From the NCBI GenBank assembly GCA_025738555.1, contig JAOVFP010000006.1:3968001-4032000 (forward strand): 64,000 nucleotides of DNA. The letters run 5' to 3'. The position numbers and the translations under genes are program-made. The notes beneath the pieces are model-generated. The model saw only the letters and a list, made by a program, of their open reading frames with translations, made no database searches and was not told where the DNA came from. Numbering within the stretch: position 1 is the first letter of the stretch; each line of letters starts with the position of its first letter. Below are positions 46,984 through 58,699 of the stretch, piece by piece. Source of the stretch: Cyathus striatus. Its lineage: Eukaryota; Basidiomycota; Agaricomycetes; Agaricales; Nidulariaceae.

Positions 46984-48540
46984 GGTTCGCAAACGAGAAA
47001 TAGCGATGGAAACCTGTGGCGAGCAATGAGGATTATTTAAGGCTTTATGTACTTTTCGCTAACTTTAACATGGGGCATAGCCGCTTTTAACGATAAAAAT
47101 AGACCTCGAAGTTTGGAGTCGGAACCGTGTCGGCTGTGGCCCATGGGCCGCTTAGCATGGAGTGTGTATTTTTAGGTCTGCACTGAAAGATAAGTATTAT
47201 CAATCCTGTAATCCATAATTACGATTGGACTAGATGTACGCTGGATATAAGAAAATTTCGGGCCAATGTGAAGAATCCAAACAAGACACAGTGAGTTCCC
47301 GACGAGAAGGTTATAGACATAATTTTTCTGGTCCGCAGAATGCCGTTTTCTGCGGAGCTTCTCACTAAAAATAGCTTTTTTGAGTCATCAATATTCAACG
47401 AAACATGCCAGTGTCACAAAGCAGCGTCGGATCCGACAGGTTGAAGCAGTATAACTTCGATTTGTAATGTATTTCAACCTCTACCAAGTAGTAGTAAACA
47501 TGCAACGTACGTCGCTTCGCGACGCACGTTAAAGGGCATATTCGACTAATCCTAGCTTTGAGTTATATTCTTATTATACATACTAAATTAACCTGTCGTA
47601 CTATATTTTAACTGCTGCTATTTCAGCTTAGATTTTGACTTTTAATGCTCTGTATCAACGCAAAGCGGACAAACCCGAGCGTGTACGGAAAAGTCCGAGT
47701 GTGTGCGGACACATCCGAGCGTGGATGCACAGCCACTACGCATTTTGGCTTGCCGACGCAAACAAATAGGGGGAGCAAGCTCCCCTAATTATTTCCTGGA
47801 ATTGGACTCGAGTTGAGTCGTGTAGTACGGAAGCATGGCACACAGGCATCAATAAAGGCCCGTTTAACTGACGTATGAAGCCCATTTTTCATATCTAAGC
47901 TATTCAAGTAAGCATTTCACTTAAAATAACAATGTATCGCCAAGAAAACCGAAACAAAACCCGCCAATCTGATAGCTTACTAAGACTAACGTTTAAGTAG
48001 CCTGAGTACTGTTTTCCACCGTCCTTTGTACACTAAATTTTAATGTTAGGGTTGTAGATTATGTATTATTTGCAGTTGAATTTGACTTTGCAGAAATGTT
48101 TGCAGTACTTCAAACATCGTATCTACGAAATTTCAAGAGCATAAAATGCAAACTGAAGGGGTAGTATGTTTTTTTCTGTTTTTCAGAAATTTCGACCTAC
48201 ATCAGTCCTCTGTACAGCGTTACACATCGTTACACATCTGTGACATTTGTAATATGTCTTTATTGTTACACTGTATATTATATTAGATACATCGGAACGG
48301 GATTGAGTTAGAAGAGGTTGTAGTCTGTCAAACACTGGCCGCGTCCGTTTTGGACCTCTCAATAGCAACCCTGAAACCCGAAATGAGATATAGACGATGT
48401 ATAGAGATGTTATATTTGTTGTTCATTATCATGATGCGAACGCCACAATATTATCCCAGCCCAAATGTCTTCACCGGTATCTACAATAATCACGCTGACG
48501 GACACAGAAGAAGAGAGAAATAAAAGCGAGAATATTGAGA
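46984..48540. other. Intergenic with repeat relics
   Basis: Promoter of the MFS gene, then relics: a palindrome 'cgtcgcttcgcgacg' (about 47509), three 20-bp repeats starting ccgagcgtg (47673-47730) and a palindrome 'ggggagcaagctcccc' (47770-47785). No coding frame. Confidence 0.45.
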
Positions 48541-48544
48541 AGAT

Positions 48545-48832
48545 GTGACAAAAAATAATAAAAATAAAAATCTTCTCAATACATTTAACAGGCGATGGAA
48601 GCAGCCGTTCGCGGTGGGGAACGGCTACGGCGTATTTAAAATTTATAACATCAGGCTAATTCCTGATGCAAGAGAGACAGGTACCTGTCATAACGCGGAA
48701 CCAAGTCTAAAAACCAGTGATTCAAAGGGCATCGACGATGTCAACTTGGGTCTCATGTCTGAACTGAGTAAAACCGGCAGAACTGAAAGGCTGTCGTATT
48801 CTGGAAGCTTCATTGACCCAGACGTAAGTTGA
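48545..48832 (+). CDS. Hypothetical 95-aa open frame
   Basis: Begins MTKNNKNKNLLNTFNRRWKQ and ends in SFIDPDVS. The composition is protein-like (mixed charges, few low-complexity runs) but there is no intron, no family match that I recognise and no clear promoter. It may be a decayed exon. Confidence 0.2.
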   Translation: MTKNNKNKNLLNTFNRRWKQPFAVGNGYGVFKIYNIRLIPDARETGTCHNAEPSLKTSDSKGIDDVNLGLMSELSKTGRTERLSYSGSFIDPDVS

Positions 48833-48859
48833 CAGGATCAAAGTGTACCTTTGTTTCCC

Positions 48860-50780
48860 ACTCTTACTCACGGGCAATGAAGAAGAGAAGGAGAGTAGGA
48901 AAAATGGTGGGAATAATATGCAGAAATGATCGACGTGCGGGAGCGCGCGTCGGTGGTGAGATTGGGTGAGCGAAATACAAGGAAGCGAGGCCAGGCTTAC
49001 AGGAACTATGTTTAAAATACTGACACGTTTCTTGTTGAATTATACAAGCGCCCTCGATTCCGTGTCGGCTCCGTTCTGCTCTTGGATCGCGCCCATTCCA
49101 ATTCACTGAGCAGCCACCATGGTCATGCGCAGCAAGAGAATATATTTTATATATTGTAATCTACATGTTTCACTATGCTGCCCTCTCACTACGTACTAAC
49201 ACGTTCTTGTATTGCACTGATAATATGCTGCACAGTGCGCTGTGTGCCACAAACTTCCCCTTGTATGTATTTTACTCCATAAGCCTGGAGTAAAAACTCG
49301 TAATGTATATAAACCTTGTACTTTAGCTAGTACACCTCAGCCGTTGTTCACGACGCTGAGGTGAGTCTCTTACTTGTATATACTGTAACATTTGCTTAGA
49401 ATTACCTAGTATTACACACTAGGTACATATCTAATTTATTAGCCGTTGTGCACGACGCTGAGTATTACACTCTAGGTTTTCTTCATTTCTAATATCTCAT
49501 TAATCACTAGTGTTACAATAGTTCGATAACAGATGCGAGTATGCTCAAAGCACAGCATTAGGCTTCTCTTGTAAATGAAGGAAATGAGTCCGTGAAACCG
49601 CTGAAAGCGCGCTCCAAAAAGTTATCATTTATCCAATGAAACCGTACTGACGCGGGCTCGAACTGAGTGTAAGCACACTATGAAAATGCAATGCAAAGTG
49701 GGCTTCTAAGTACACTATCAACACGATAGTGTGTCCCCGTCCTGTAGGCGACTGTAAGCAGCAACAGTATCTGCTACTAGAGTTGTCTTGAACGACTCGG
49801 TAGTTATTTTTCAAAGCAAAAGTGAAATGATTTCGTAGACTCTAGTATTTGAGGTAGTTGGATTTCAGCATAAACTGGTGCACCGGTGAAAATGCAAAGC
49901 CAGGCAAAAGTAAAGTGTTCAAATAGCGATTACTTTAAGTGTCAACTTGACTCGAACTGTGAGTGATCTGCTACCAACTACTTATTAATACATTTCTGAT
50001 GTCCGTATGTTTGTAGACACCACTTAAGTACCTGCAGTGGATTCCAGTTCTGAAGCCCACCGTCTAAGGCGAGACTATAAACCAGATAGACCACGCTCCC
50101 TTGCGAGTCGCGTGTCAAGTCACTCAAAAAGGCGTGATCTTACTCCGAGGATATGCAGAGGTCCCGGCCCTGCTAGAGCACATGTCATATTCAATAAATC
50201 AATAAGGCCGACTAGCAGCAAGGCCCGCTACCAGACACAACCCATTCTCTCAAATAAATATATAATATATCATTTATATAGGTAGTTAAACTTAGACCCG
50301 TTGAAAGTGCACAAGTAGGTGTATCAGAGAAATTTGATTGAATAGGAGTCAGACATCCCGTTAAAACTAATTTTCATGAAAATGTCACTTAAATTTATTC
50401 TTAAAGATCCCAGAAATTCCAGTCATCCTTAGAAGTTAGTACCTGCAAGTGTTACTCATTGATTAGTTTTTTATCATCTGGGCACAAGGCCCACAGCTAC
50501 AGCCAGTATAAAATTTGCGAGAGAATATGTGTATTTTATTTTTATTTTTTTATGGTATAGACATTTTGTCATAAAAGATGGTCCTAAATATCACAACATA
50601 GCATGAAATATCAATAATGTAAAAGGGAAACCTGTATGTACAAGCAAATGTATATTCCATGAAGTATTCTGAGTTGAAAGATATAACTAAACCTACTGTA
50701 TAACATAAAACTTGTAAGTAATAATGCAAAATAAAAAATACAAAAGAACTCGTAAGTATGTTAGCGGATGATTGGTCGAC
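48860..50780. other. Intergenic, possible LTR-like relic near 49.3 kb
   Basis: The 17-bp motif 'agccgttgtKcacgacgctgag' occurs twice (about 49332 and 49441), the first as a hairpin ctcagc...gctgag, after a TATA-like 'gtatataaacc'. It resembles a solo LTR but no TG..CA ends or target duplication could be fixed. Confidence 0.3.
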
Positions 50781-50781
50781 G

Positions 50782-51960
50782 ACGCGCTGAACGTGGTTTG
50801 AACAAGAGGCGGCAGATCCTCCGATCTCGGAACATATCCCGAAGTATCCTCCCCCCCAAATTAGGACTAGTACGCTTCTGCCATATTGAATCTCTGACAG
50901 CAACCCCCTTCCCAGCGCTGACATTGGCTCACTCATTCTCAGTTGACACTGACCGGAACACCTCGCATTATCCTCATTTATTATTGAGCTCGCGTTCCAA
51001 GACGCGTCGTGTTGTAGCGTTTTGTCGGTCACCAATTTCAACACGATGTATGTACATAAAATCACAATATTCAGTATACAGTGCTTACTTTATATCACAT
51101 CCTTTTCCGTGTATAAAGATCCCATTTTCGTTTGGAACTGTCAGGGAGATAGATGCACGACTTGGAATCAGGTATACCTTGTGACATAGATGTTCATGCT
51201 ATGTAGAACACGGCAACAATGCTGGAGAGCATCAAATGAAAAACAACAGAAATTTGGTGGGAAGTGTAGGGCGGCAATTGCAGGTGCACAGATTTTCTCT
51301 ACTTTCAAGCTCATCATCTTATCTACATTGTAAATGATGCATGATGGAACATTTTGAGACTTTACTGCACTCAGACTTTGCAAAAATTCCGCCCTCCCAA
51401 CCACTTAAACCTCTGTGTGCAAGGGAAACCTAACTATCAAACCTCAAGCACTCGCAGTGAGTCTTACATTCGATGGTCATATAAGCAGAGTCCCCGCAAC
51501 GTGCATGTCGGAGTACGCACCCAGACCAATTACTCGTTTAATATACTGTACAGATATCCCTTCTCATAAAAATTCCAGGACAAAAATCTACCACCTCAAG
51601 TACAAGATCAACTACCAACAATTTTGAAACTTCTCATATATCTTAACTCTTTATCCAATCTTTATCGCTCATGACAGACGACCTGTTTATTACATGAAAA
51701 TATGATATATTACATAGAATGAAGAAATACAATAAATTTGGTTAGTGGGATAAAAGAACAAATCACCAAAGGAAAACCCATATACGCAACATCTACGAAA
51801 GTTTGAGTAGGAATACCGACGCAATACCGATGACCTACTGCCGTTGAAGTGCGAAAGCTCGGAATAACCCAAAATTGCATCAACTCAGGGTTGTTGTAAA
51901 AACCCTACGTTCCAAGATCGGAGGATCTGCCGCCTCTTGGGTTTGAACGTAGTAGAAGCT
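50782..51960. mobile_element. Inverted-repeat element, ~1.2 kb
   Basis: 'aagaggcggcagatcctccg' (about 50807) recurs in inverse orientation at about 51916-51935. Both copies face inward and are flanked outside by 'acgt(g)gtttgaac' and 'gttcaaaccc' variants and inside by 'atct(c/t)ggaac'. No transposase seen between them. Could be a TIR element or two opposed insertions of the same repeat. Confidence 0.5.
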
Positions 51961-52079
51961 CCAAGCCTCCAAGCAGTTGGGATACGGAGATAACCGATAT
52001 TTCAAGCTGACACGTGTATTAAAACTCCGCTTGATGGGAGGTGTTCGCTCTGCAAAATTTGGTGTTTCATCACCCTACA

Positions 52080-52440
52080 TAACCCTACTACCTTAAAAGG
52101 TAGCGGGAATAAAGAAATAAGGCCGGCAAGCGGCAGGGCCCACTATCTCAAGAATTTGACAAACTTACGTTATTGATTTCTGAGGGCTGAAAGTGAGCTC
52201 ATCACTAACACTTCGTAATTTGGAATAGAAATTTTTGCTAAATGATCGATAGAAGTATATGGGGATATACTGTATTCGCACCCTGTTCATCTATAATGTC
52301 CCGTATCTTCTGCCAGCAAAGAATAAGATCTTATACTTAAAAATCTCATGCTTTCAGTAAATTCGGATTAAGAAATAAAAAGAAGTATATATTAAGAAAG
52401 GATGTAAGACATTGTATGACATGAGATATATGGAGAATAT
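52080..52440. other. AT-rich, nothing recognised
   Basis: Contains 'aaggccggcaagcggcaggg' (52120), close to 'aaggccgactagcagcaagg' at 50205, so both may be ends of one repeat family. Confidence 0.35.
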
Positions 52441-53795
52441 GGAAGTACGCGAGATCGAGGGGTGTCAGTGACGACAAGGCAGCCAATCAGTGATGATAAA
52501 GGCGAAGGGGCCGAGAAGCAAGGACAGGAGAGAGGAACCAGGGGAACGGATGGAAGACAATGAGGAGGGGAGTGGGGGGAAGAGGACAACAAGCAGGAAA
52601 GACCGCAACGAGCGGTGTACGATGACAATGGCGTCGAGACCACCACAAAGGAGGGGGGCTTCCCAGTGGCTGGCATGGCATAGCGTGGCGTCGATGTCCA
52701 GATGATGGTGTGGGAGGTGGTAGTGGTGGTAGTGGTTGACGTGGCATCGGCGTCCGGGCGACGTGTGTGGGAGGAGGAGAGATGGCGAGGATGGAAGAAG
52801 ACGCTGGCCCTCGTCCCTTGCAAGACGAAGGCGAGAGGGCGAGGAGGGAGGGACAGAGGGACAGAGGGCGATGGCGGAGGAGCTTCCCCTCATCACTTGC
52901 AAGACGAGGGAGAGAGTGGGAGAGGGAGGGAGGGGGGACGACGAATGGCGCTCATTGTGATGCTGCTGTCCCCGAAGCACGCTCGTCACATGCAAGACGA
53001 GAGGTAGGGGGTGGGGAGGGGACGACGGGGCTGGTCATCATAATGGCTCGAATGTTCTTATGAGAAGAGGCGACTACAAAGGATGAGCTAGTATAACTTA
53101 CTTCCATGCAACGTAAAGTTTCCAGCACTCTGCTACAATCTTTCCCCAACATTATTCGCCCCACCTACCGAGAAGAAGTACACTATACTCATTTCGAGGT
53201 GCGAATGGAACGATATATTCGCAGATGTTCGAAGTTCGTGTGGCCTCCTAGAAATACACACATAATCGTTACAAGTGCACCCTTCTGGTGAGAAAGTCGA
53301 ACACAGACGAAGTAGGTGTGTTGGGTGCGTGTGTCCGTTTGTATGTGCCTAGATAAGGTGAATCAGTGTGTTGGTTTAAAGAGAAAGGAAGAAAAGGAAG
53401 AAAGAGACGCAGCGAAAGACGATAATACGATGCTAGTCCCTTGTGAGACGAGAAGGTAGGGAGGGCGCTCTTCGACTTGACGTTCCTATGCGTGACGTTA
53501 CGTGCATCACTTGCTAGACCAGGGGAGGAGACAGGGGAGGAAGGGAGGGAGGGGACAAAACAGCAAACTCGTCACTTGCTAAATGAGGCGAAAACGCGTT
53601 AATGGGATTGACGCCACAGGTGAGGAGGGGGGGAGGGAGATAGAGGGCGAGGAAGGAGGGAGGGAAGGAAGGATAGAGGGTAAGGAAGGAGGGAGGGGTC
53701 GAGATGGCGCTCGTCATTTGCAGGACGAGACGAGTGGCAGAGTGCCGTCACTTGCAAGGCGAGATTAGGGGGTAGGAGTGGAGTGAGGAGAGGGA
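52440..53795. repeat. CACTTGCAAGACGAG minisatellite with purine-rich spacers
   Basis: About nine copies of 'tcacttgcaagacgag' like units (about 52817, 52897, 52987, 53436, 53506, 53570, 53707 and 53748) separated by G/A-rich runs of variable length. Long frames on both strands arise from the biased composition and are not genes. The same unit is present in opposite orientation at 61900-62770. Confidence 0.75.
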
Positions 53796-53804
53796 GGGGA
53801 GGAT
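53796..53804. repeat. Target site duplication GGGGAGGAT (left)
   Basis: Nine bases identical to 55065-55073, directly outside the TIRs. Confidence 0.85.
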
Positions 53805-55064
53805 TAGACCGGAAGCCGGTCGGTTACGTGCAAGCACGTGATATGAACGATTGAATCGTGTCGATATACCGACCGGTCCAACTCGTCGAATTTTAGCGTA
53901 CTAAACCTTACGTCCTTACCCACTTCCTTTTTTGGATTTTCAGAACGGCTCCGTCTCAATGTCGCGTCCCAACACTCTTCTCTCACTCCGCCCTCTCCTC
54001 TGTCCCCTCCACTCATCTCTCCGTTCTCTTCTCTTATGTACCTTGTAGTTACTATCATCACTGTTTTCATTCACTATGAACATTGAAGCTAAAAACATTA
54101 CTTTGTCCGATATCCGAGAGCTCATATGTATAGAAGAAGCAAGAAGTATGGTTGAGCAAGTTATTCCCTGTGAGCGCAGACTCCCAGATGATTTTTGGAT
54201 TGGATATGGCGATGAAGAAGTTCAGCTTGGGCTGAAGGCCTGTCTTTGTATCTACGCGGTCTCTGCTGGAAGTATTGTACCAAGGGAGTTTCAACTCAAG
54301 GCAACACTTGCTCGATTGACTGGGAATGACTCGCTAGTGGATGTTGGAAGCGGGTATGGCAAAACCCTTCGCTTGATCTTACTGCATCTGCTCTTCCCAG
54401 ATGATATAGCCCTTGTTATTTCTCCTCTCGTGCTCGTCATTTTGGTTAATCAGATAGCATTGGTTCAACTGGAACACTAAACAATAACATATCGTCCAGT
54501 ACAAAGTAAGTATGAAGGTAACAAACTGGTTCTCATTGGTCAGAGACATACTACCAGCCGCTCTCCTACCTGCAGCTCTTCCAACTTCCCCACCTCCTGT
54601 GTGCCCTCCCTTTCTTCCCTGTTGTGCTTTAGCATAAGCTGGACTGGTACTGCTGGCAGTGTTACTTGAAGAGCCGATGCGAAAGAGCTGAGTCGCCTGC
54701 CACTGTTCTGGTGGTCTGCTGCACGGCTCGATGTTGAATGGCTGAGTTATATCGTTGAGCACAATTTGCGAGGTCGTTTGCATGACGGGATATGCTGAGA
54801 TGAGGATGCAGTATTTTGATCCATAAGTGAGAGGGACTGGAAGACCAGAGAGATGAGTGAAGGGGACAGAGGAGAGGGCGGAGTGAGAGAAGAGTGTTGG
54901 GACGCGACATTGAGACGGAGCCGTTCTGAAAATCCAAAAAAGGAAGTGGGCAAGAACGTAAGGTTTAGTACGCTAAAATTCGACGAGTTGGACCGGTCGG
55001 TATATCGACACGATTCAATCGTTCATATCACGTGCTTGCACGTAACCGACCGGCTTCCGGTCTA
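53805..55064. mobile_element. Mutator-like (MULE) non-autonomous element carrying a helicase-like fragment
   Basis: Terminal inverted repeats of about 217 bp (53805-54021 and 54848-55064) start TAGACCGGAAGCCGGTC and differ at only a few positions. A 9-bp direct repeat GGGGAGGAT flanks the element. Long TIRs plus 9-bp duplication are the signature of the Mutator superfamily. The interior (54022-54847) encodes no transposase but contains a helicase-like fragment, the structure of a Pack-MULE. High TIR identity suggests recent activity. It landed in the purine-rich minisatellite just to its left. Confidence 0.85.
54076..54480 (+). pseudogene. Truncated RecQ/DEAD-like helicase N-terminal fragment inside the MULE
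   Basis: 134-aa frame starting MNIEAKNITLSDIRELI. Residues about 88-120 read LARLTGNDSLVDVGSGYGKT and then ALVISPL. This is the Q-motif neighbourhood, Walker A (GSGYGKT) and motif Ia-like element of the RecQ-type helicases abundant in agaricomycetes. Everything downstream (DEAD box, motifs III-VI) is missing: a full enzyme needs several hundred more residues. The frame ends shortly after the P-loop. A donor-like gttaat at about 54444 hints that it was cut within an intron. It is probably a captured piece of a host gene, with no helicase activity expected. A frame on the opposite strand (54379-54783) has no recognised domain. Confidence 0.6.
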
Positions 55065-55073
55065 GGGGAGGAT
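55065..55073. repeat. Target site duplication GGGGAGGAT (right)
   Basis: Matches 53796-53804 exactly. Confidence 0.85.
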
Positions 55074-55319
55074 GACAATCGTTCGTGACGGTACTAAGTC
55101 TGTTCCGAACAGTTCGTCTCCCCCACTATGACACCACGTGATATTACCAAATGTGAAAATATTTTCGCGCGGTGCTCCTCCCCGCCCTATGTTACAGTAT
55201 ACAGCTCAGTTTTAAACACAGCGAAGTTTCTGAGCGGTAAAGTAGACCACATCAAACAAAGTATCGATGAGGGCTTGAGTCAGGCTTGAGTCTGAAACAA
55301 GCTAGGTGTTTTTTTCCCG

Positions 55320-55480
55320 CAAGTTTATTTCTATTACGTAATCAACTGATGCGCGCATCGACGCGCTGTTCGCGTTTGCTCTCCCCCTCTCACTTGTCCC
55401 TTCCCGCTGATTCCCTCGAACGCTGACACCCCCATATCGCTCCGAACGCCGCTATTACTCAACAGGATTCAAGATCGTCG
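55320..55480. repeat. Dispersed repeat, copy 2 (inverted copy at 17.2 kb)
   Basis: 'tttctattacgtaatcaact', 'gatgcgcgcatcgacgcg', 'tgttcgcgttt' and 'ccctcgaacgc' follow in the same order as in the reverse complement of 17220-17375. Confidence 0.55.
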
Positions 55481-56680
55481 GTATCCCGCTTTACCAAGTC
55501 CCAATGAATACTGCAAAACAGTTTACTGAAGGCCATGTTTGTTTCTACTCATTTTCTTTCTATTCATTGGTATGTTCTCTGTTTCATACCTTACCATTTT
55601 CCTGCATAAATCTATGATTTAAACACCATTGATTTCCGTTTTATCGACCATCCATCGTTAAGTAGACTCCTTATACTAATTTTCCTTAAAGATCATGTAC
55701 CTACACACTCACAATGAAGTGAAATATGTCAATGTCACTCCTCTTCCAAACCTTGAATTCAGAAGTACAAACGCTACACTAAGCATAGGAGAGCACACTG
55801 ATTTCGAAGGGCCAGTCACACGCTGGTCTTGCCTATTCCAATTTCTCGATACCGACCTACATTGACGTGACTATGCTTGCTGTCATTACATAATCCTGAC
55901 TTTAACTTTATGGATGAGTCCCCGAAAATTCGTGGAAAAATTCCGCAAAATGCCTGTGGATGGGTCAGTTATTGACCGATAGACCGTCAATCATTGACTT
56001 GAACCCTTTAGATGTACGAGGTGACAGGTCTGACGCGGCCAACGACAGCGGTGGGTGATAGTATAGCACCTCAATTGACGCACACACTGCTGAGTTGCTC
56101 GGCTTATCCATCCGGGCCCAGACACATGGTGGCGGCTGGAGTGGTGGAGTTGGAGATGTCTCATCCAGTCCCATCAGCCCTGGTTTTGAGCTTGGCAGCA
56201 CCAAACCGATCAATTCTGTTGTGTATGCTGTCAACTTCGGCGCTACAACAATTTGCAATTAGCTGTAAAAGGTAGCTGGAATTTCAATTTCAACACGCGG
56301 TCTTGCGCATGGACGCGTATCATAGAATGCCAACGCCACGCAACGTCAAGCCGATTTATATTTTTCTGCAACGCGACCTGCACAACACCAAAATACTGGG
56401 TAAGGTCCCTAGTAATAGGGTGAACCCGGTGGTAGGACAGATTCCATTTGACATAATTACAAGATACAAATTATGACAATGCTGCATCACGCCCAGCGAT
56501 TCTTCGCACGTTGTTAGCAGCTGTCTGTTCCGAGCTGAAGGATCTTCTCGGAACTGTCAGAAATTGATATCAAGAGTTTCAATTCTCAAAGTCAAAAACT
56601 TTCCTTCATAAATATATATAGTTTATATGTAACAACTAAGTTCAGCTTCCACCCCCCGCATTATCTGTAAACAAACGATC
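55481..56680. other. Intergenic, no gene recognised
   Basis: Two opposed frames at 55965-56275 are compositionally odd and unassigned. Near 56609 an 'aatatatatag' TATA-like run lies about 70 bp before the membrane gene. Confidence 0.35.
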
Positions 56681-58674
56681 ATGAGTCAGATATCCATTAC
56701 AATGTCGGGATCAAAAATCAAATTTTCATTCGGTGGATTTTATGGTACGCAATTGATAGCTACGATGTTGAATGCAACGTAAGCTTTGTTTCTCCTTTCC
56801 ACATGAAATAATGGATTATTAATTGTTGTCATTCAAAGTGCTTACGGAGTTGCGATGGTCAGAGCTTTTACTCAGAATATTTATTACAAGTTTTATTAAA
56901 ATGCTTGATAGGCAATGGCACTGCAATATTTTATGTTTCATTCGAAAGGTGACACAATTTTTGTGAAGGGAATGGTCATCCTACTGGTGTATGTATAAAT
57001 TATACTCCCCCAAGTCGGTAAATACTAACCTTTATACGATCGAAGGACTTTAGCTACTCTTGAAACTGTGTGCGCGGGTCATCAAATGTTTGAGTACTTC
57101 ATCTTGAAGTTTGGTAGGGAAGAACTGTTTGATGTGATTGAAGGGTATATATCTGCTGCTAGCTTCGATTGAGTGAATAAATGTTTATTTTTAATAGGTC
57201 TCTCATAGTAGGCGTTCATTACAAAACGTCTATGTCAGTACTGATTTTCACATCAGGGAAAACACCTAGGTATCGTAAGTTTATACATCATTGTACCTTG
57301 TGATTGTCGTCATAGGTTGATTTCATTCAGTATCTTACCGCATTTGTCACCCAAATGTGAGTTATTTTAGTAATCAAACAGGCCACTATTTACGACTCAT
57401 AAAGATTCTACGCAACCCGTATATGGACTCGTAAGTTGTTTGCGCTTGACAAATCTATCAATGACAATCCGTCTTGAATGATAGTTACCAGTCACTTGGC
57501 GAAACATTTTAGACTTTTTACATATCCGGTCGTAATCTTATCATTAATACAAGTTGGTGAGTCTTCATATCTACATAGTAATAGATTTGTGCCTGTGTGG
57601 TAAATTTCGATGACAGCTTCAGGAATAGGTGTGATTCTAGAAAGCATGTACTTGACTACAGACTAACTACCATTGAATGCCCTAGTACAAATATCACTCA
57701 TGTAGGTAATTCTCCAATCTATCCGCATGTTCAACCGAAAGCAACCATCATCTTAACACAGGGGAAATGCAAAGACGTTTTCTAACCTGAAGAAACTGTC
57801 ATATATAATACAGGTACATTTGGACCCTTAACGCATCAGCTGCTCGCCTTGTTCCTGTAAATTCTGAACTTGCTATTTCTCCCCAATAGACTGTAATTGT
57901 CATTCAAGGGGCTTCTGCCGCTGCATGCGATGTAGCTATTGTAGGCTCCTTTTTATTTATATTTCATAATAACAGTTCTGGGATTAATTCGTATGGATCA
58001 TTTTTCAATTAATGCCCTGATCTTAACTTAAAATGCAGACGTACACATACTCTTCTAAACAAGTTCATCGTGTACGCCATCAATCGAGCCGCAGCAACAA
58101 GGCATGTCTATAATATTAATTACTAAAGTTTATTCGTGTCCCTCACGCGAAATTTAGTGTCTGTGCACTTCTTACCGCATTTATGGTATGTTATCACCCA
58201 TGTAGGAGAAATACCGATCAATTCAACTAGAACCAGTTCCCTTATCTTAGGGGAACATATTGCTAGTGTGTATTAATGTATTTATGTTCTGTTATCAGCT
58301 TTATTTTCTAACACGTATATTTAAAGCATGATACCTTTGCTTCTTAATACACATCGTAAGTGCACAAGTCACAAGCTATCAAAAGAGGTAGCACTCTAAC
58401 TTTTGTTTTAAAGTCTATGTGATTTCAGTCATTAGTGTGTATGATGACTCTTTCCCATTGTTGCGATGAATCTGACCATTGCATTCCTAGACTCACCACA
58501 AGAGGAAGTCTACGAGAAGACGATCACTCATTCCGGTTAACAGATATTGTTATGCCATCCATTGTACACGATGGTACACTCACCGACGTGAGTGTGGGAG
58601 AGATATTTTTTTGTCCTCAGAAAATTGAACGATTTATACAGGATATCGACGATTTCGACTTACTCAAAGTATAA
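56681..58674 (+). pseudogene. Degenerate multi-pass membrane protein, DUF6534-like
   Basis: Many short exons can be seen: FGGFYGTQLIATMLNATAYG (56681-56778 plus 56839 on), TLATLETVCAGHQMFEYF (about 57050), SLIVGVHYKTSMSVL (about 57200), FIQYLTAFVTQ (57320), FYATRIWTL (57410), then VVILSLIQVASGIGVI (57530-57640), a TVIVIQGASAAACDVAI segment (57890), NKFIVYAINRAAAT (58059-58100) and SVCALLTAFM. This order, with the conserved INR before the last helices, is that of the basidiomycete seven-helix DUF6534 family of unknown function. The first helix exon runs into TAA in frame, and stops also follow LESMYLTTD and the EHIASVY stretch, so the copy is probably dead. The last frame (58435-58674) would be the variable cytosolic tail. 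Confidence 0.55.
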
Positions 58675-58699
58675 TGTAGTATAAGAAGATCTGTCCAAG

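Noticed and set aside
49300..49520. Solo LTR of a Copia-type retrotransposon
   Set aside because: A TATA-like run and a repeated hairpin motif are present, but TG...CA ends, a primer-binding site and target duplication could not be found.
52390..53070. Overlapping frames with serine/proline or glycine/arginine-rich products
   Set aside because: Strand-symmetric open frames caused by G/A-rich low complexity; no gene structure.
54379..54783. Minus-strand frame inside the MUL element as a transposase
   Set aside because: No DDE motifs, zinc finger or SWIM-type pattern; mostly low complexity (GRKGGHTGGGEVG) opposite the helicase fragment.
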